Shown here: in pieces, positions 62,701 to 64,000 of the stretch
Layout: the number at the start of each line of letters is the position of its first letter
Numbering within the stretch: position 1 is the stretch's first letter
Assembly: GCA_032622095.1 (NCBI GenBank)
Contig: CP136063.1
Location: 218,941,982 to 219,005,981 of the forward strand
From: Siphonodentalium dalli
Lineage: Eukaryota; Mollusca; Scaphopoda; Gadilida; Siphonodentaliidae
Length of the DNA: 64,000 bases
Direction of reading: 5' to 3'
Notes under the pieces: generated by a model
Databases searched by the model: none
What the model was told of the DNA's origin: nothing
What the model saw: the letters and a program-made list of their open reading frames with translations, nothing else
Program-made: the position numbers and the translations under genes

Positions 62701-64000
62701 GTGTTTGTATTTCGAATGGAAATTACATAATAAATTATAAATTATGTCCTGTTACACAATTAGCTGTACAGATGAATTGATAATAATGACATACATATAT
62801 GCTATATAAATGGTATAATTAAGTGTCTAACAGCAAATATGTAATTTCCATTTCGAACTACAAGCACTGACAAAGGCCGATGGTGGAAATCTATGCTATG
62901 AGCGTTATCGATTGCTCTGCTATATAAATGAGCGTTACCTATGGCTTCTTGGAAATCCTGTCCCTTATTTGGACAATACAATTAATATAATTTAAATACT
63001 CACGATTGATGGGTGACAGGTGTCCCCGACTTGAATACACGTTACCGTGAAGATTCCTCCGGTCTCAGTGTCCTGGTACTGCCCCTCATCCTGTATAAAT
63101 TATTGTTAAAGACATATTATTTCAGTGAATTAAACTGATAAGTGAATACCAATACAATGCAGGCACTGTGCCCACCGACATTGTGAATGATTATGGTACT
63201 ACAGAACTACCGATACTAATAAACGCCGATCGTATACAATATTTCAGAAAACACAACATCTGAACAACGCTCAATTGTAAATATTTACTTCTTATTCAGG
63301 ACGAATAGCCATTGATAAATTAGCGGCAAATAGACTGAAGTCACTTCATGTAAATGGCAGAAGAATAACTTTTGCCAATTTGGATATAATTGTTATGAAT
63401 ATAAATAGTAATCACTTCAATGAACTGGTGGCGTTAAATAATTCATAAAGATAGTGTTCCCGGACTCCTGTGATGGGGTGGCATTGATAACTATACTGTT
63501 CCCGTACCCCTGGCAATAATAATTATAATGTTCCCTGACCCCTTTAATGGGGTGGCAATAATAATTATAGTTCGCTGACCCCTGTGACATTATTGGTAAC
63601 CCAGTGCATTATCTTATATATGAGTCTCCCCATGGGAGACAGGCATATATAAGAGAATGCTCAGACACAGGGTGTTTAATGCTGCACCAGCGCAGTTCCC
63701 GACATGAAAGGGTTATATAAGACTCCCGTATGGAGCTTCACATGGACTCAAGCAGACGACGGTCATTGTTCTGTCTGTCTGGGGCTCCATAAAGAGTTAA
63801 AGGGGCTTATTTAGGTCTGTATTCCAAAACCAAAGCATCCACAATCACATTACACTTACCGTGTGTTCTTCGTCGACTGTGACTTCCTTGAGTTTAAGTT
63901 TTCCGTCCGTTTCTTGCAGCTCATAGACCGGCGCTCTCTCGTTGATGTGCGTGCTTCGTTTGATGTTTAATGTTGTCGATTCCCCGCGCTTGTTGATCAT
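11707..64000 (-). CDS. M12B (reprolysin/ADAMTS-like) metalloprotease gene, multi-exon, 5'-incomplete
   Basis: Thirteen exons spread over at least 52 kb encode a secreted zinc metalloprotease of the adamalysin family. Translated order: propeptide, acidic stretch, furin-type RRQRER site, catalytic domain with HELGHNMGAPHD (HEXXHXXGXXHD) split across two exons, Met-turn FIMAAS, then LPGQLYDAREQC and WCIEGSCV, which are typical of the ADAMTS disintegrin-like/cysteine-rich region. Every listed exon has AG/GT borders, and joining phases agree at all but one junction (35,956 to 30,793), where an exon is unlocated. The family cleaves extracellular-matrix or cell-surface proteins after furin removes the prodomain; the substrate here is unknown. 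The N-terminus lies beyond base 64,000 and the C-terminus lies below 11,707, possibly at 4.0-4.5 kb. Introns carry LINEs in both orientations. Family assignment is strong; the exact subfamily is not resolved. Confidence 0.9.
12203..12313 (-). CDS. Metalloprotease exon: ADAMTS-like cysteine-rich segment
   Basis: A 111-nt exon, phase 0 at both ends, acceptor TTTACAG and donor GTTAGT. It reads GFGTGGALCQKMYCSVGDSG, then RCRGIEAARGTSCGNHK. The C...YC...RC...GTSCG pattern corresponds to the C..LWC...C..ADGTxCG block of ADAMTS proteins, with Ala-Arg-Gly replacing the usual Ala-Asp-Gly. Its acceptor region is tandemly duplicated into the intron. Confidence 0.92.
12301..12404 (-). repeat. Exon start plus 3' splice site duplicated in tandem (two copies, 52 bp)
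   Basis: The plus strand shows CTGTTCCAAAACCCTGTAAAT then ATATTAAAGT (copy 1, holding the exon start and acceptor) and CCTGTTCAAAAATTATGTAAAT then CATATTAAAGT (copy 2), 52 bp apart. In copy 2 the CAG acceptor is degraded to CATAA, so only copy 1 is usable. Confidence 0.75.
12590..13162. mobile_element. Dispersed repeat with TCCGTCCG run and GCCCCCGAC inverted ends
   Basis: Begins TATGCCCCCGACTTGAAGTC and ends GGTCGGGGGCAAATGCC, giving short inverted ends. Inside are CCCGTCCGTCCGTCCGAAC, GGTTTCGTCCACCCATTTTC and AGAGTTATGGCCCTTTTTT. This composition is familiar from high-copy non-autonomous repeats of molluscan genomes (recollection, not searched). A (GTCCAT/TTTTTCAACTTAGAAAA) motif occurs twice inside. 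Confidence 0.65.
13163..13725. other. Non-coding stretch
   Basis: No recognisable gene or repeat. It ends where LINE-D coding begins; part may be the LINE-D 5' untranslated region. Confidence 0.5.
13726..14590 (+). pseudogene. LINE-D endonuclease
   Basis: LMCLNIQSLTPKIDVLTAEA, DIFSFTETWLSN and GGGIAVYVRDSLYF are the first endonuclease motifs. A one-base shift in an A-run near 14,090 moves to the frame carrying HVIITGDFNSNQ (catalytic GDFN). The usual SDH motif is not intact (FFSDLTRFHCPILL). Translation breaks again at 14,590. Confidence 0.88.
14591..15479 (+). pseudogene. LINE-D linker and reverse transcriptase fingers/palm
   Basis: Between 14,591 and 15,023 short fragments in mixed frames read like the linker. 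From 15,024 the frame is open: AFRVFIERSYFPSEWKKANE, NYRPVSLLSCLSKVFEKCLF, FTPNDSTVFQLIDIY and CDISKAFDTVWHMGLLFKLK. It stops at a TAG where a CRNKQ-like codon is expected (15,477). Confidence 0.88.
15480..16228 (+). pseudogene. LINE-D reverse transcriptase active site and thumb
   Basis: A GVPQGS-equivalent at about 15,525-15,550 is disrupted (GVLQ, then a stop). From 15,566 the frame is open with MYINDIVEGITCNIR and LFADDTSLYIV (FADD at 15,614-15,625), then FNPLKTESLLVSWK and HLGLTFNRQGRWKDHIEDI. It ends in an A-run frameshift near 16,190. Confidence 0.9.
16229..16749 (+). pseudogene. LINE-D C-terminal region
   Basis: Pieces in two frames: RVPFCNSVTYQKSFLPHTIN-like text, then LRLECSNLKYDLF and ALCICGANETSEHFLFYC, a C-x-C...H...C motif characteristic of LINE C-termini, ending IILSKRFPN before TGA near 16,749. 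Confidence 0.8.
16796..17344. other. Non-coding intronic stretch
   Basis: No recognisable feature; AT-rich intron sequence. Confidence 0.5.
17345..17423 (-). repeat. Intron-5'-end homology block, copy K
   Basis: On the minus strand it starts at the donor of the 17,424-17,568 exon: GTGTGTGCTGTTTAACCATT, then ATGGATTCTTCCATG and TTATACAAGTATATATTGGA. The first 16 nt match the 29,949 donor block (GTGAGTGCTGTTTAAC), so homology begins at the splice site itself. Confidence 0.85.
17424..17568 (-). CDS. Metalloprotease exon: start of disintegrin-like/cysteine-rich region
   Basis: A 145-nt exon with acceptor AAATTTCAG and donor GTGTGT, incoming phase 2 and outgoing phase 0. It encodes TTYYCLGNKAAHGNPTEF, then NLPGQLYDAREQCTQAIG and ASYVCR. 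LPGxLYDAxxQC is a hallmark of ADAMTS-type proteins just after the catalytic domain. The first base completes an Arg codon with the AG left by the 28,612 exon. Confidence 0.95.
17585..17705. repeat. Short tandem repeat, about three degenerate copies
   Basis: AACACACAATAAACTAAGTTAC, AGCACAAAATAAGTTACAAT and AACACAAAATAAGTTACGAT recur at about 55-60 bp spacing. A similar pair lies at 19,730-19,800. Confidence 0.6.
17706..19406. other. Non-coding intronic stretch
   Basis: No gene seen. Degenerate CACGTGGCT/GGGGTG-containing segments recur at 18,490, 18,545 and 18,625, suggesting an old tandem repeat. Confidence 0.45.
19407..19480. repeat. Perfect 37-bp tandem duplication
   Basis: TTGAACGTGTTGATAAAATG followed by TTTGGGGCGAGGA occurs twice without differences, 37 bp apart. 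It is a recent event. Confidence 0.9.
20150..20370. repeat. ACGGTCAGACCG-type tandem repeat, about three copies of 66-68 bp
   Basis: GGTCAGACCGCTG, TGTCAGACCGTTG and GGTCAGACCAATG each precede an ACGGTxxxxACCCGTTTAA-like segment. Internal ACGGT/ACCGT pairs can fold. A relative with ACCGTCGAACCGACAGT lies at 27,770-27,850. Confidence 0.7.
20973..21970. mobile_element. Non-autonomous DNA transposon, about 1.0 kb, with another element nested inside
   Basis: Left end TACAGTACCAGTCAAAAGAA, right end TTCTTTTCACTGGTACTGTA: inverted repeats of about 26 bp, followed inwards by imperfectly matching GCGATATTG/TTATTGCGATATTGGGCG. No transposase. It hosts the 500-bp element at 21,322-21,821. Confidence 0.8.
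21322..21821. mobile_element. 500-bp terminal-inverted-repeat element, copy 1
   Basis: Ends TAAAGGCACGTGCGGCCTTA and CCAAGGCCAAACGTGTCTTTA are inverted repeats. The interior matches 59,844-60,342 in inverse orientation at roughly 85% by eye (shared TTTGTGGCGGTTTTTGACGG and CGCTCTTTATGTTTACCATC). Non-coding. Confidence 0.85.
21971..23339. other. Non-coding intronic stretch
   Basis: No supported gene. A fragment AGATCGTGCCATGAATC near 22,633 belongs to the small hairpin family at 23.8 and 33.5 kb. Confidence 0.5.
23345..23470. repeat. Foldback element, arms about 55 bp
   Basis: The left arm starts AATCGAGAATCTTTTATCGA; the right arm ends TCGATAAAAGATTCGAGATT. The loop contains GCGAGAGCGTAGCGAGAGCG. 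CpG-rich relative to the surroundings. No coding content. Confidence 0.9.
23812..23905. repeat. Small hairpin element (ATCATGCCATGAATC family), copy 1
   Basis: Inverted ends GATCATGCCATGAATCTCTA and GTAAAGATTCATGGCATTATC around GCCCAGGCTCTGGGC. A shorter copy lies at 33,462-33,522. Confidence 0.8.
23971..24108. mobile_element. 138-bp MITE-like element with 35-bp inverted ends
   Basis: Left CACTCCAGGTTTGATACACA then GGCCTTCCAAACAGTG; right CACTGTTCGGAAGGCC then TGTGGTTTAACTGGAGTG. The inverted match has few mismatches. Confidence 0.85.
24109..27917. other. Non-coding intron interior
   Basis: No gene supported. Contents: a small GC-rich inverted motif at about 24,270-24,310 (CGGCACGCTTGCGCGCCCGAG), a run of about 24 G at 26,067-26,090, AT dinucleotide tracts near 26,630, and an ACACTGT-ended ACGGT/ACCGT segment at 27,765-27,850. 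Some short open frames look random. Confidence 0.5.
27918..28181 (-). CDS. Candidate terminal exon with hydrophobic tail, unrecognised
   Basis: An open frame of 87 codons that follows a CCTTTAAAG acceptor-like site. It reads ENEHLKGYFISNGIIVIKS and LNCNLEHICPLDCNDFC, then ends LQLLTIAFLCLAIGMLFNE, a hydrophobic C-terminal stretch. Cys spacing and sequence complexity are protein-like, but I recognise no family. It lies in the metalloprotease intron on the same strand, so it could be an alternative 3' exon or part of an unrelated relic. Confidence 0.25.
   Translation of the reverse strand: MCLENEHLKGYFISNGIIVIKSCSLTSETVIDVTALNCNLEHICPLDCNDFCVIFLNTKIHIELYQGGLQLLTIAFLCLAIGMLFNE
28376..28561 (-). 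CDS. Candidate read-through or alternative exon frame, unrecognised
   Basis: 61 open codons starting inside the donor-repeat array: EHVSESDREAAIWHAQCDPK, then YREISFALLFLQKWLELSQ. It looks protein-like but has no known motif. Continuation from the catalytic exon would require using a downstream donor copy or intron retention, and the frames are not shown to connect. Confidence 0.2.
   Translation of the reverse strand: MNHRVLKKNPAEHVSESDREAAIWHAQCDPKYREISFALLFLQKWLELSQYGVLPGRDEVW
28512..28660 (-). repeat. Exon end plus 5' splice site duplicated in tandem (about four donors, 46-bp period)
   Basis: On the minus strand AGCATTAAAACCTTCTTAA followed by GGTGAGTGAATCA occurs at the true exon end, again 46 bp downstream, then as GAGTATTAAAAAAG with GTGAGTGAATC (a further 46 bp), then a lone CACGTGAGTGAATCAG 43 bp on. 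All four GTGAGT donors are intact. Confidence 0.85.
28612..28779 (-). CDS. Metalloprotease exon: zinc-site His, Met-turn, end of catalytic domain
   Basis: A 168-nt exon with acceptor CTGTTTCCAG and donor GTGAGT, incoming phase 2 and outgoing phase 2. It completes Asn of HELGHN and reads MGAPHDSQTGCTLRDQFIMA, then NTRNNPWRYSSCSIRSIKTF. It supplies the third zinc-binding His (xxGxxHD), the FIM Met-turn and the W..SxCS..xIxxFL segment typical of ADAMTS/venom-metalloprotease-like proteins. Its 3' end is repeated in the intron. Confidence 0.96.
29118..29702. repeat. Direct repeats of about 63 bp flanking the 29.2-kb element
   Basis: AGTACCAGTCTCTACCAAAG then CGCCAAGGGAGATAAACAATG at about 29,120-29,180 recurs as AGTACCAATCTCTACCAGAG then CGCCAAGGGAGATACACCATG at about 29,645-29,702. 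The inverted-repeat element lies between them. Confidence 0.8.
29221..29552. mobile_element. MITE-like element with nested hairpins
   Basis: Outer ends TTACCCTGTGCCAATGCATT and AATGCATTGACACAGGGTAA. An internal hairpin is formed by CCAATGCATTCTCTTATATA then TGCGAG and CTCGCATATATAAGAGAATG. A second inner pair GCCTAACAATGTTTTACAATT/AAAATTGTTAGGC also folds. A related fragment lies at 63,601-63,678. Confidence 0.85.
29725..29949 (-). repeat. Intron-5'-end homology block, copy I (longest)
   Basis: Minus strand from the donor: GTGAGTGCTGTTTAACTCTT, then TTTACTAAACTGAGTCTCC, TATACAAGCC and GGTCTATTATTTATTTGGAGG. It aligns with the donor-proximal sequences of three other introns of the same gene; with the 11,490-11,706 copy the similarity continues to about 29,725. 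Confidence 0.85.
29950..30055 (-). CDS. Metalloprotease exon: zinc-binding helix (HELGH)
   Basis: A 106-nt exon with acceptor GTTCGCAG and donor GTGAGT, incoming phase 1 and outgoing phase 2. It reads IAYFIGLCKSTRVSVIEEHF, then GFGSIGIAAHELGH. This is the classic reprolysin block GIAYxGxxC...SVIEDH...AAHELGH with zinc ligands His-His and catalytic Glu. It joins the 30,744 exon through a shared Gly codon. Confidence 0.97.
30275..30629. repeat. Minisatellite, 22-23 bp unit, about 16 copies
   Basis: The unit ATATACTTAGACCATGTCAA repeats with small length changes. It lies in the short intron between the 30,744 and 30,055 catalytic exons. The unit resembles the adjacent block text TAGACCATTCTAATGTATATTT at 30,676, from which it may have expanded. 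Confidence 0.95.
30672..30743 (-). repeat. Intron-5'-end homology block, copy H
   Basis: Minus strand from the donor: GTAATGTAACCCTTACC, then TTACTAAATGTATTCTCCCA and TATACAAATATACATTAGAA, GGTCTATTATTAG. It matches copies I, K and M. Confidence 0.82.
30744..30793 (-). CDS. Metalloprotease exon: 50-nt catalytic-domain micro-exon
   Basis: Acceptor CAATTACAG, donor GTAATG, incoming phase 2 and outgoing phase 1. It encodes NDMYSGSGSRIRTGIA, which runs directly into GIAYFIG of the next exon, as in the (D)MYS...TGIAGIAY region of M12B enzymes. The preceding exon, expected to carry an FDxxMLxT-type strand, was not located. Confidence 0.93.
33462..33522. repeat. Small hairpin element (ATCATGCCATGAATC family), copy 2
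   Basis: AATCATGCCATGAATCGCTA and AGAGATTCATGGCATGATC form inverted arms about 20 bp long around CGTATGGGCATAGCC. Confidence 0.85.
34531..34612. repeat. Tandem duplication, two copies, about 43 bp
   Basis: GTCCTGTACCCGGTAGCAGA and GTCCTATGCCCGGTAGAAGT, each followed by GCAATGAGAGGTT. Confidence 0.8.
35956..36115 (-). CDS. Metalloprotease exon: mid-catalytic segment
   Basis: The open frame reads SNYEYPILKNVNNKPDICNW, then DYLEMYGGQAGQITNSIELV and KREANSLYIW. Donor AAATG|GTAACA, outgoing phase 1. A stop just upstream limits the start to the acceptor TGAAG at 36,116, which keeps the phase 0 required by the 41,634 exon but has a poor pyrimidine tract. Position and strand fit the region between LSGYIIST and NDMYSGSG. 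The 3' phase does not fit the next known exon, implying an intervening one. Confidence 0.7.
36585..36702. repeat. Inverted-repeat segment
   Basis: AGTTATCGCATTGTTTC on the left and GAAACAATGCGATAATTG on the right, with GGTTGAC/GTCAACC pairs inside. A small non-coding element directly before LINE-E. Confidence 0.75.
36744..38741 (+). pseudogene. LINE-E N-terminal polyprotein: 2A-like leader, PHD finger, endonuclease, RT start
   Basis: Residues 42-61 read RSGLIILLLLLIAGVEQNPG with the final Pro next, a hydrophobic segment ending in the x-V-E-x-NPGP ribosome-skipping consensus. A PHD finger follows (about residues 71-120): CGSC, CCDNC, WYHGSC, WFCCRC. Then the endonuclease: FLTVNCRSVQKN, IIIGTESWLK, ILSGDFNCPNIDW and GISDHDIIVTD. 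A likely start is Met 37 (about 36,852), just before the leader. The frame reaches the RT entry LLRDLKPGKASG, then shifts and stops at 38,741. Confidence 0.93.
38720..39284 (+). pseudogene. LINE-E reverse transcriptase fingers and palm, shifted frame
   Basis: Between the two deletions one frame is open and reads LPQDWRDANVAPVFKKGDV, NYRPVSLTTVCCKILEHII, HGFRKGYSCVTQLLTTSDDL and LDFSKAFDTVPHNKLL (about 39,090-39,135), ending GVP where a C is lost at about 39,270. Otherwise intact. Confidence 0.9.
39285..40281 (+). pseudogene. LINE-E reverse transcriptase active site, thumb and C-terminus
   Basis: GTVLGPLLFLIHINDLPT, then RLFADDCLLYRN (FADD at 39,352-39,363), WAENWGMRFNSKKCNIM, YLGLTFTNNLTWSAHIRK and ALEYGAVVWDPHLKK. 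The C-terminus ends in a Ser/Thr/Glu-rich tail and a stop at 40,279-40,281. No Cys/His knuckle is present, unlike LINE-B and LINE-D. Confidence 0.92.
40311..41633. other. Non-coding intron
   Basis: Contains CATTAC/GTAATG-rich sequence at 40,660-40,830, similar in style to 62,165-62,275, and T-rich tracts at 41,505-41,545. No gene. Confidence 0.5.
41634..41711 (-). CDS. Metalloprotease exon: early catalytic domain
   Basis: A 78-nt exon, phase 0 at both ends, acceptor TTATGTTTAG, donor GTAAGT. It encodes LDMRLNSIVDDEVALYVRLS, then GYIIST, the V(N/D)SIVD...Y..L.GYxI strand-helix of M12B catalytic domains. It follows YYAHVVNG of the 42,902 exon. Confidence 0.9.
42297..42927 (-). repeat. Exon end plus 5' splice site amplified about 16-17 times (39-bp unit)
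   Basis: On the minus strand the unit CGTTACTACGCTCACGTTGT then TAACGGGGTATGTCTTTCG repeats with 35-41-bp spacing. The first unit is the genuine last 13 codons of the exon and its donor; the rest lie in the intron. Most copies keep a GTATGT or GTGTGT donor. The nearest copies carry TTAGTAACG, giving an in-frame TAA on read-through; farther copies stay open over long frames. Confidence 0.95.
42902..42995 (-). CDS. Metalloprotease exon: start of catalytic domain, helix before GLDMRLNS
   Basis: A 94-nt exon with acceptor CGCTTACAG and donor GTATGT, incoming phase 2 and outgoing phase 0. It reads FYNRTTGGSPSVKRNSAEAA, then IRRYYAHVVNG, matching the Y..F......A..YY.HVVN segment after the first catalytic strand of M12B enzymes. 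An N-glycosylation sequon (NRT) is present. Its last 13 codons seeded the adjoining repeat array. Confidence 0.92.
43440..43812. repeat. Small inverted-repeat elements (GAATGAGGTCC family), several copies
   Basis: GCAGAATGAGGTCCAAAGAG then GGTGAATTTA at 43,707 faces TAAATTCACCCTCTGGGGAC then ATCATTCTGC at 43,765-43,800: a short complete element with about 30-bp inverted ends. Solo or partial copies lie at 43,464 and 43,533, in R1 (8,620 and 10,926) and at 11,189. Confidence 0.82.
43832..44006 (-). CDS. Metalloprotease exon: prodomain end, furin site, first catalytic strand
   Basis: A 175-nt exon with acceptor CATTTTAG and donor GTGAGC, incoming phase 1 and outgoing phase 2. It reads AEYDEDDVKERGIISAQRSA, an amphipathic LLAVLEELQELRSHHV, then VRRQRERFGVEIVVVIDVSV. 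RRQRER is a proprotein-convertase site, and FGVEIVVVIDVSVYE is the first strand of a reprolysin catalytic domain (VExxVVxDxxxY). The mature enzyme would start at Phe after the site. Confidence 0.95.
44073..44436. mobile_element. MITE-like element with CCCACTTAATTTTCGAA ends
   Basis: Ends CCCACTTAATTTTCGAATG and ATTCGAAAATTAAGTGGG are inverted repeats 364 bp apart. No transposase. Confidence 0.8.
44437..46401. other. Non-coding intron
   Basis: No supported gene. A 77-codon minus frame at 45,115-45,348 has no recognisable motif. A short C-run lies near 46,241. Confidence 0.5.
46402..46519 (-). repeat. Exon end plus 5' splice site duplicated (two copies, 59 bp)
   Basis: On the minus strand CGACTATACTCAAGACTACG followed by TGGAAGGT occurs at the exon end and again 59 bp downstream. 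The first donor is GTAAAT and the second GTTGGT. The period is not a multiple of three, so a second-donor product would be shifted. Confidence 0.9.
46466..46619 (-). CDS. Metalloprotease exon: prodomain, acidic segment
   Basis: A 154-nt exon with acceptor GGTTTGCAG and donor GTAAAT, phase 0 in and 1 out. It reads AGSLYKDGDKYELEPINQTV, then HSDDDIDQSDYVLTKSDNSE and DIDYTQDYVE. The GSLY..GDKYELEP strand is like the conserved prodomain 'G.y.IePl' segment; the rest is strongly acidic and continues into EYDEDDVKER of the next exon. Sequon NQT. Confidence 0.9.
47098..47410. repeat. TTTCTTAAGAAA-rich element, copy 1
   Basis: Starts CACACTGCCAAAAATAATTT and consists of many palindromic AAGAAA/TTTCTT and CTTGAAACAAG motifs. 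The second member at 60,380-61,000 ends ATATTTTTGGCAGTGCACG, the inverse of this start. Confidence 0.65.
47489..47765. repeat. Tandem duplication, two copies, about 141 bp
   Basis: AAAAAGGTCCAACCTGTTGA and GGAAAAGGTCCAACCTGTTG, each followed by TTAAATATTCTGAAA and GTAACAGTTTTGTTTACATA. Confidence 0.88.
48090..50640. repeat. Satellite array, unit about 383 bp, about seven copies
   Basis: The marker TGACTCTCTAAATTATGG or a close variant recurs at about 48,088, 48,485, 48,868, 49,251, 49,634, 50,021 and 50,402. Each unit also carries TATAAGGCTATATCT, GGATGCATACAA and ATGTCCATCTGATA. The central copies (49.2-50.1 kb) are nearly identical and the outer ones diverged, the usual pattern for unequal exchange. 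Open frames inside are not conserved between units. Confidence 0.95.
50641..51984. other. Non-coding intron with poly-C tracts
   Basis: C-runs at about 50,751-50,762 and 50,821-50,830, and repeated GGTATTCxGTATTCC motifs at 50,885-51,150. No supported gene. Confidence 0.5.
51985..52215. repeat. Nested inverted-repeat element
   Basis: Outer arms GGCAATATCATACGACTTCC then CCGTCGAG and GACGGGGAAGTCGTGTGAGA then TTGCC. Inner arms ACCCGTTATTTCGTAAA and TTTACGAAATAACGGGCAT. Confidence 0.88.
52315..53035. repeat. Degenerate inverted/tandem repeat region (CAATCGTAAGTGGA motif)
   Basis: GATACAATCGTAAGTGGAAA (52,352), GATTCAATTGTAAGTGGACA (52,722) and the inverse TCCTCCACTTACGATTGAAT (53,000) and TCCTCCACTTAAGATTGTAT (52,653). 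TGCATGCTCAC/GCGCATGCTCAC and CCTTGGTTAxC also recur. Probably two diverged copies of one inverted-repeat element. Confidence 0.75.
53440..53592. repeat. Poly-G/poly-C tracts with inverted flanks
   Basis: A run of about 10 G, then runs of about 19 and 16 C within 150 bp, separated by AAACTGCAG and CTGCAGTTTTT segments that pair. Open frames here are low-complexity artefacts. Confidence 0.85.
54190..54325. repeat. Imperfect inverted repeat with C/G runs
   Basis: CCCAGGTACCCCCCCCCC on one side and GGGGTGGGGGGATACCTGG on the other, spanning about 60 bp. Confidence 0.7.
54745..54882. repeat. Minisatellite, 26-bp unit, five copies
   Basis: AACATGACAACATGCATATG followed by GGGTGT repeats five times almost without change; one copy has ATAGGG. 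Confidence 0.95.
55215..55315. repeat. End fragment of the GGTTAAGTGGTC foldback family
   Basis: AAATCCTGAAAAATTACCCA, then GGTTAAGTGGTCACTTACTT and TGGGCATTACTGTAA, matching the right arms at 58,700-58,766 and 59,110-59,180. Confidence 0.8.
55556..55697. repeat. Foldback element, arms about 60 bp
   Basis: The left arm begins TTAACTGTCATGTGGACTGT; TGGAGATGTAACCGTGAGGT then AAGTGG mirrors CCACTTACCTCACGGTTACA then TCTCCA. The right arm ends TCTACATGACAGTTAA. The loop is about 15 bp. Confidence 0.92.
55698..58579. other. Non-coding intron; one weak plus-strand candidate
   Basis: A C-run lies near 56,118. At 57,990-58,185 a plus frame after an AAAATTACAG acceptor-like site reads ADNICRVCDYSFSGDELAAS then PGKLHPRAKNK, with a CxxC pair; no start codon or partner exon was seen. 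CATGTACATGTAC runs occur near 56,720 and 57,358. Confidence 0.4.
58580..58766. mobile_element. Foldback MITE with perfect central palindrome, copy 1
   Basis: Ends GTAATGCCCAAAGTAATTGA then CCACTTAACCACAGC and GCTGTGGTTAAGTGGTCGAT then TACTTTGGCCATTAC. The centre CTTGTTGCCATTCATCGGAA then AGCTC mirrors GAGCTTTCCGATGAATGGCA then ACAAG. Confidence 0.92.
59040..59180. mobile_element. Foldback MITE, copy 2, left end lost
   Basis: The near-perfect palindrome GGCTTGTTGCCATTCATCGG then AAAGCTCT mirrors AGAGCTTTCCGATGAATGGC then AACAAGCC. It is followed by the same right arm (CTGTGTTTAAGGAGTCGATT, GGGGCATTACTGTA). The matching left arm is absent. Confidence 0.88.
59844..60342. mobile_element. 500-bp terminal-inverted-repeat element, copy 2
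   Basis: Ends TAAAGGTACGGGAGGCCTTG and TAAGGCCTCCCGTGCCTTTA. Inverse copy of 21,322-21,821; its inverted ends are better preserved. Confidence 0.9.
60380..61000. repeat. TTTCTTAAGAAA-rich element, copy 2
   Basis: Dense AAGAAA/TTTCTT palindromes, TTCTCCCAAGATAAT twice, and the terminal ATTTTTGGCAGTGCACG that is the inverse of the start of copy 1 at 47,098. Confidence 0.65.
61230..62445. repeat. Region of dispersed GGTTCTT / AAGAACC motifs
   Basis: GGTTCTTCAGAGAACCTTTA, GGTTCTTAAGGGAACCATA and similar palindromic pieces recur many times at 61,250-61,555, 61,820-61,915 and 62,310-62,440. A segment GATGGAATAGCGTACGATGA appears twice (61,551 and 61,914) with its neighbours, a direct duplication of about 360 bp period. 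The block ends ATTTCTTAGAGTGTA. Confidence 0.85.
62640..62912. repeat. Foldback element, arms about 60 bp
   Basis: GTATTTCGAATGGAAATTAC near 62,707 pairs with GTAATTTCCATTTCGAACTA near 62,840. CGGCTGTCGCGGCCTTCTTC and GACAAAGGCCG, and ATAACGCTCATTTAT and ATGAGCGTTAT, also pair. Confidence 0.8.
63004..63090 (-). CDS. Metalloprotease exon: prodomain
   Basis: An 87-nt exon, phase 0 at both ends, acceptor TTATACAG, donor GTGAGT. It encodes DEGQYQDTETGGIFTVTCIQ, then VGDTCHPSI. The Y.D...GG.F....C pattern is prodomain-like and joins HT of the preceding exon and AGSLYKDG of the next. Two cysteines lie close together; whether either is a latency cysteine cannot be said. Confidence 0.85.
63435..63600. 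repeat. Degenerate tandem repeat, about three copies
   Basis: TGTTCCCGGACTCCTGTGAT, TGTTCCCGTACCCCTGGCAA, TGTTCCCTGACCCCTTTAAT and GTTCGCTGACCCCTGTGAC, with GGGGTGGCA and AATAATAATTATA between them. Confidence 0.8.
63601..63678. repeat. Hairpin fragment of the 29.2-kb MITE family
   Basis: CAGTGCATTATCTTATATAT, then GAGTCTCCCCATGGGAGAC and GGCATATATAAGAGAATGC, followed by ACACAGGGTG, as in 29,221-29,552. Confidence 0.8.
63860..64000 (-). CDS. Metalloprotease exon: prodomain, cut by window end
   Basis: 47 codons with a GTAAGT donor, outgoing phase 0. It reads MINKRGESTTLNIKRSTHIN, then ERAPVYELQETDGKLKLKEV and TVDEEHT. The beta-rich, charged text (KRGESTTLNI) resembles the F....GE...L.L.R segment near the start of M12B prodomains. 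The ATG at the window edge is probably internal, because no signal peptide follows; the exon likely continues past 64,000. Confidence 0.85.
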
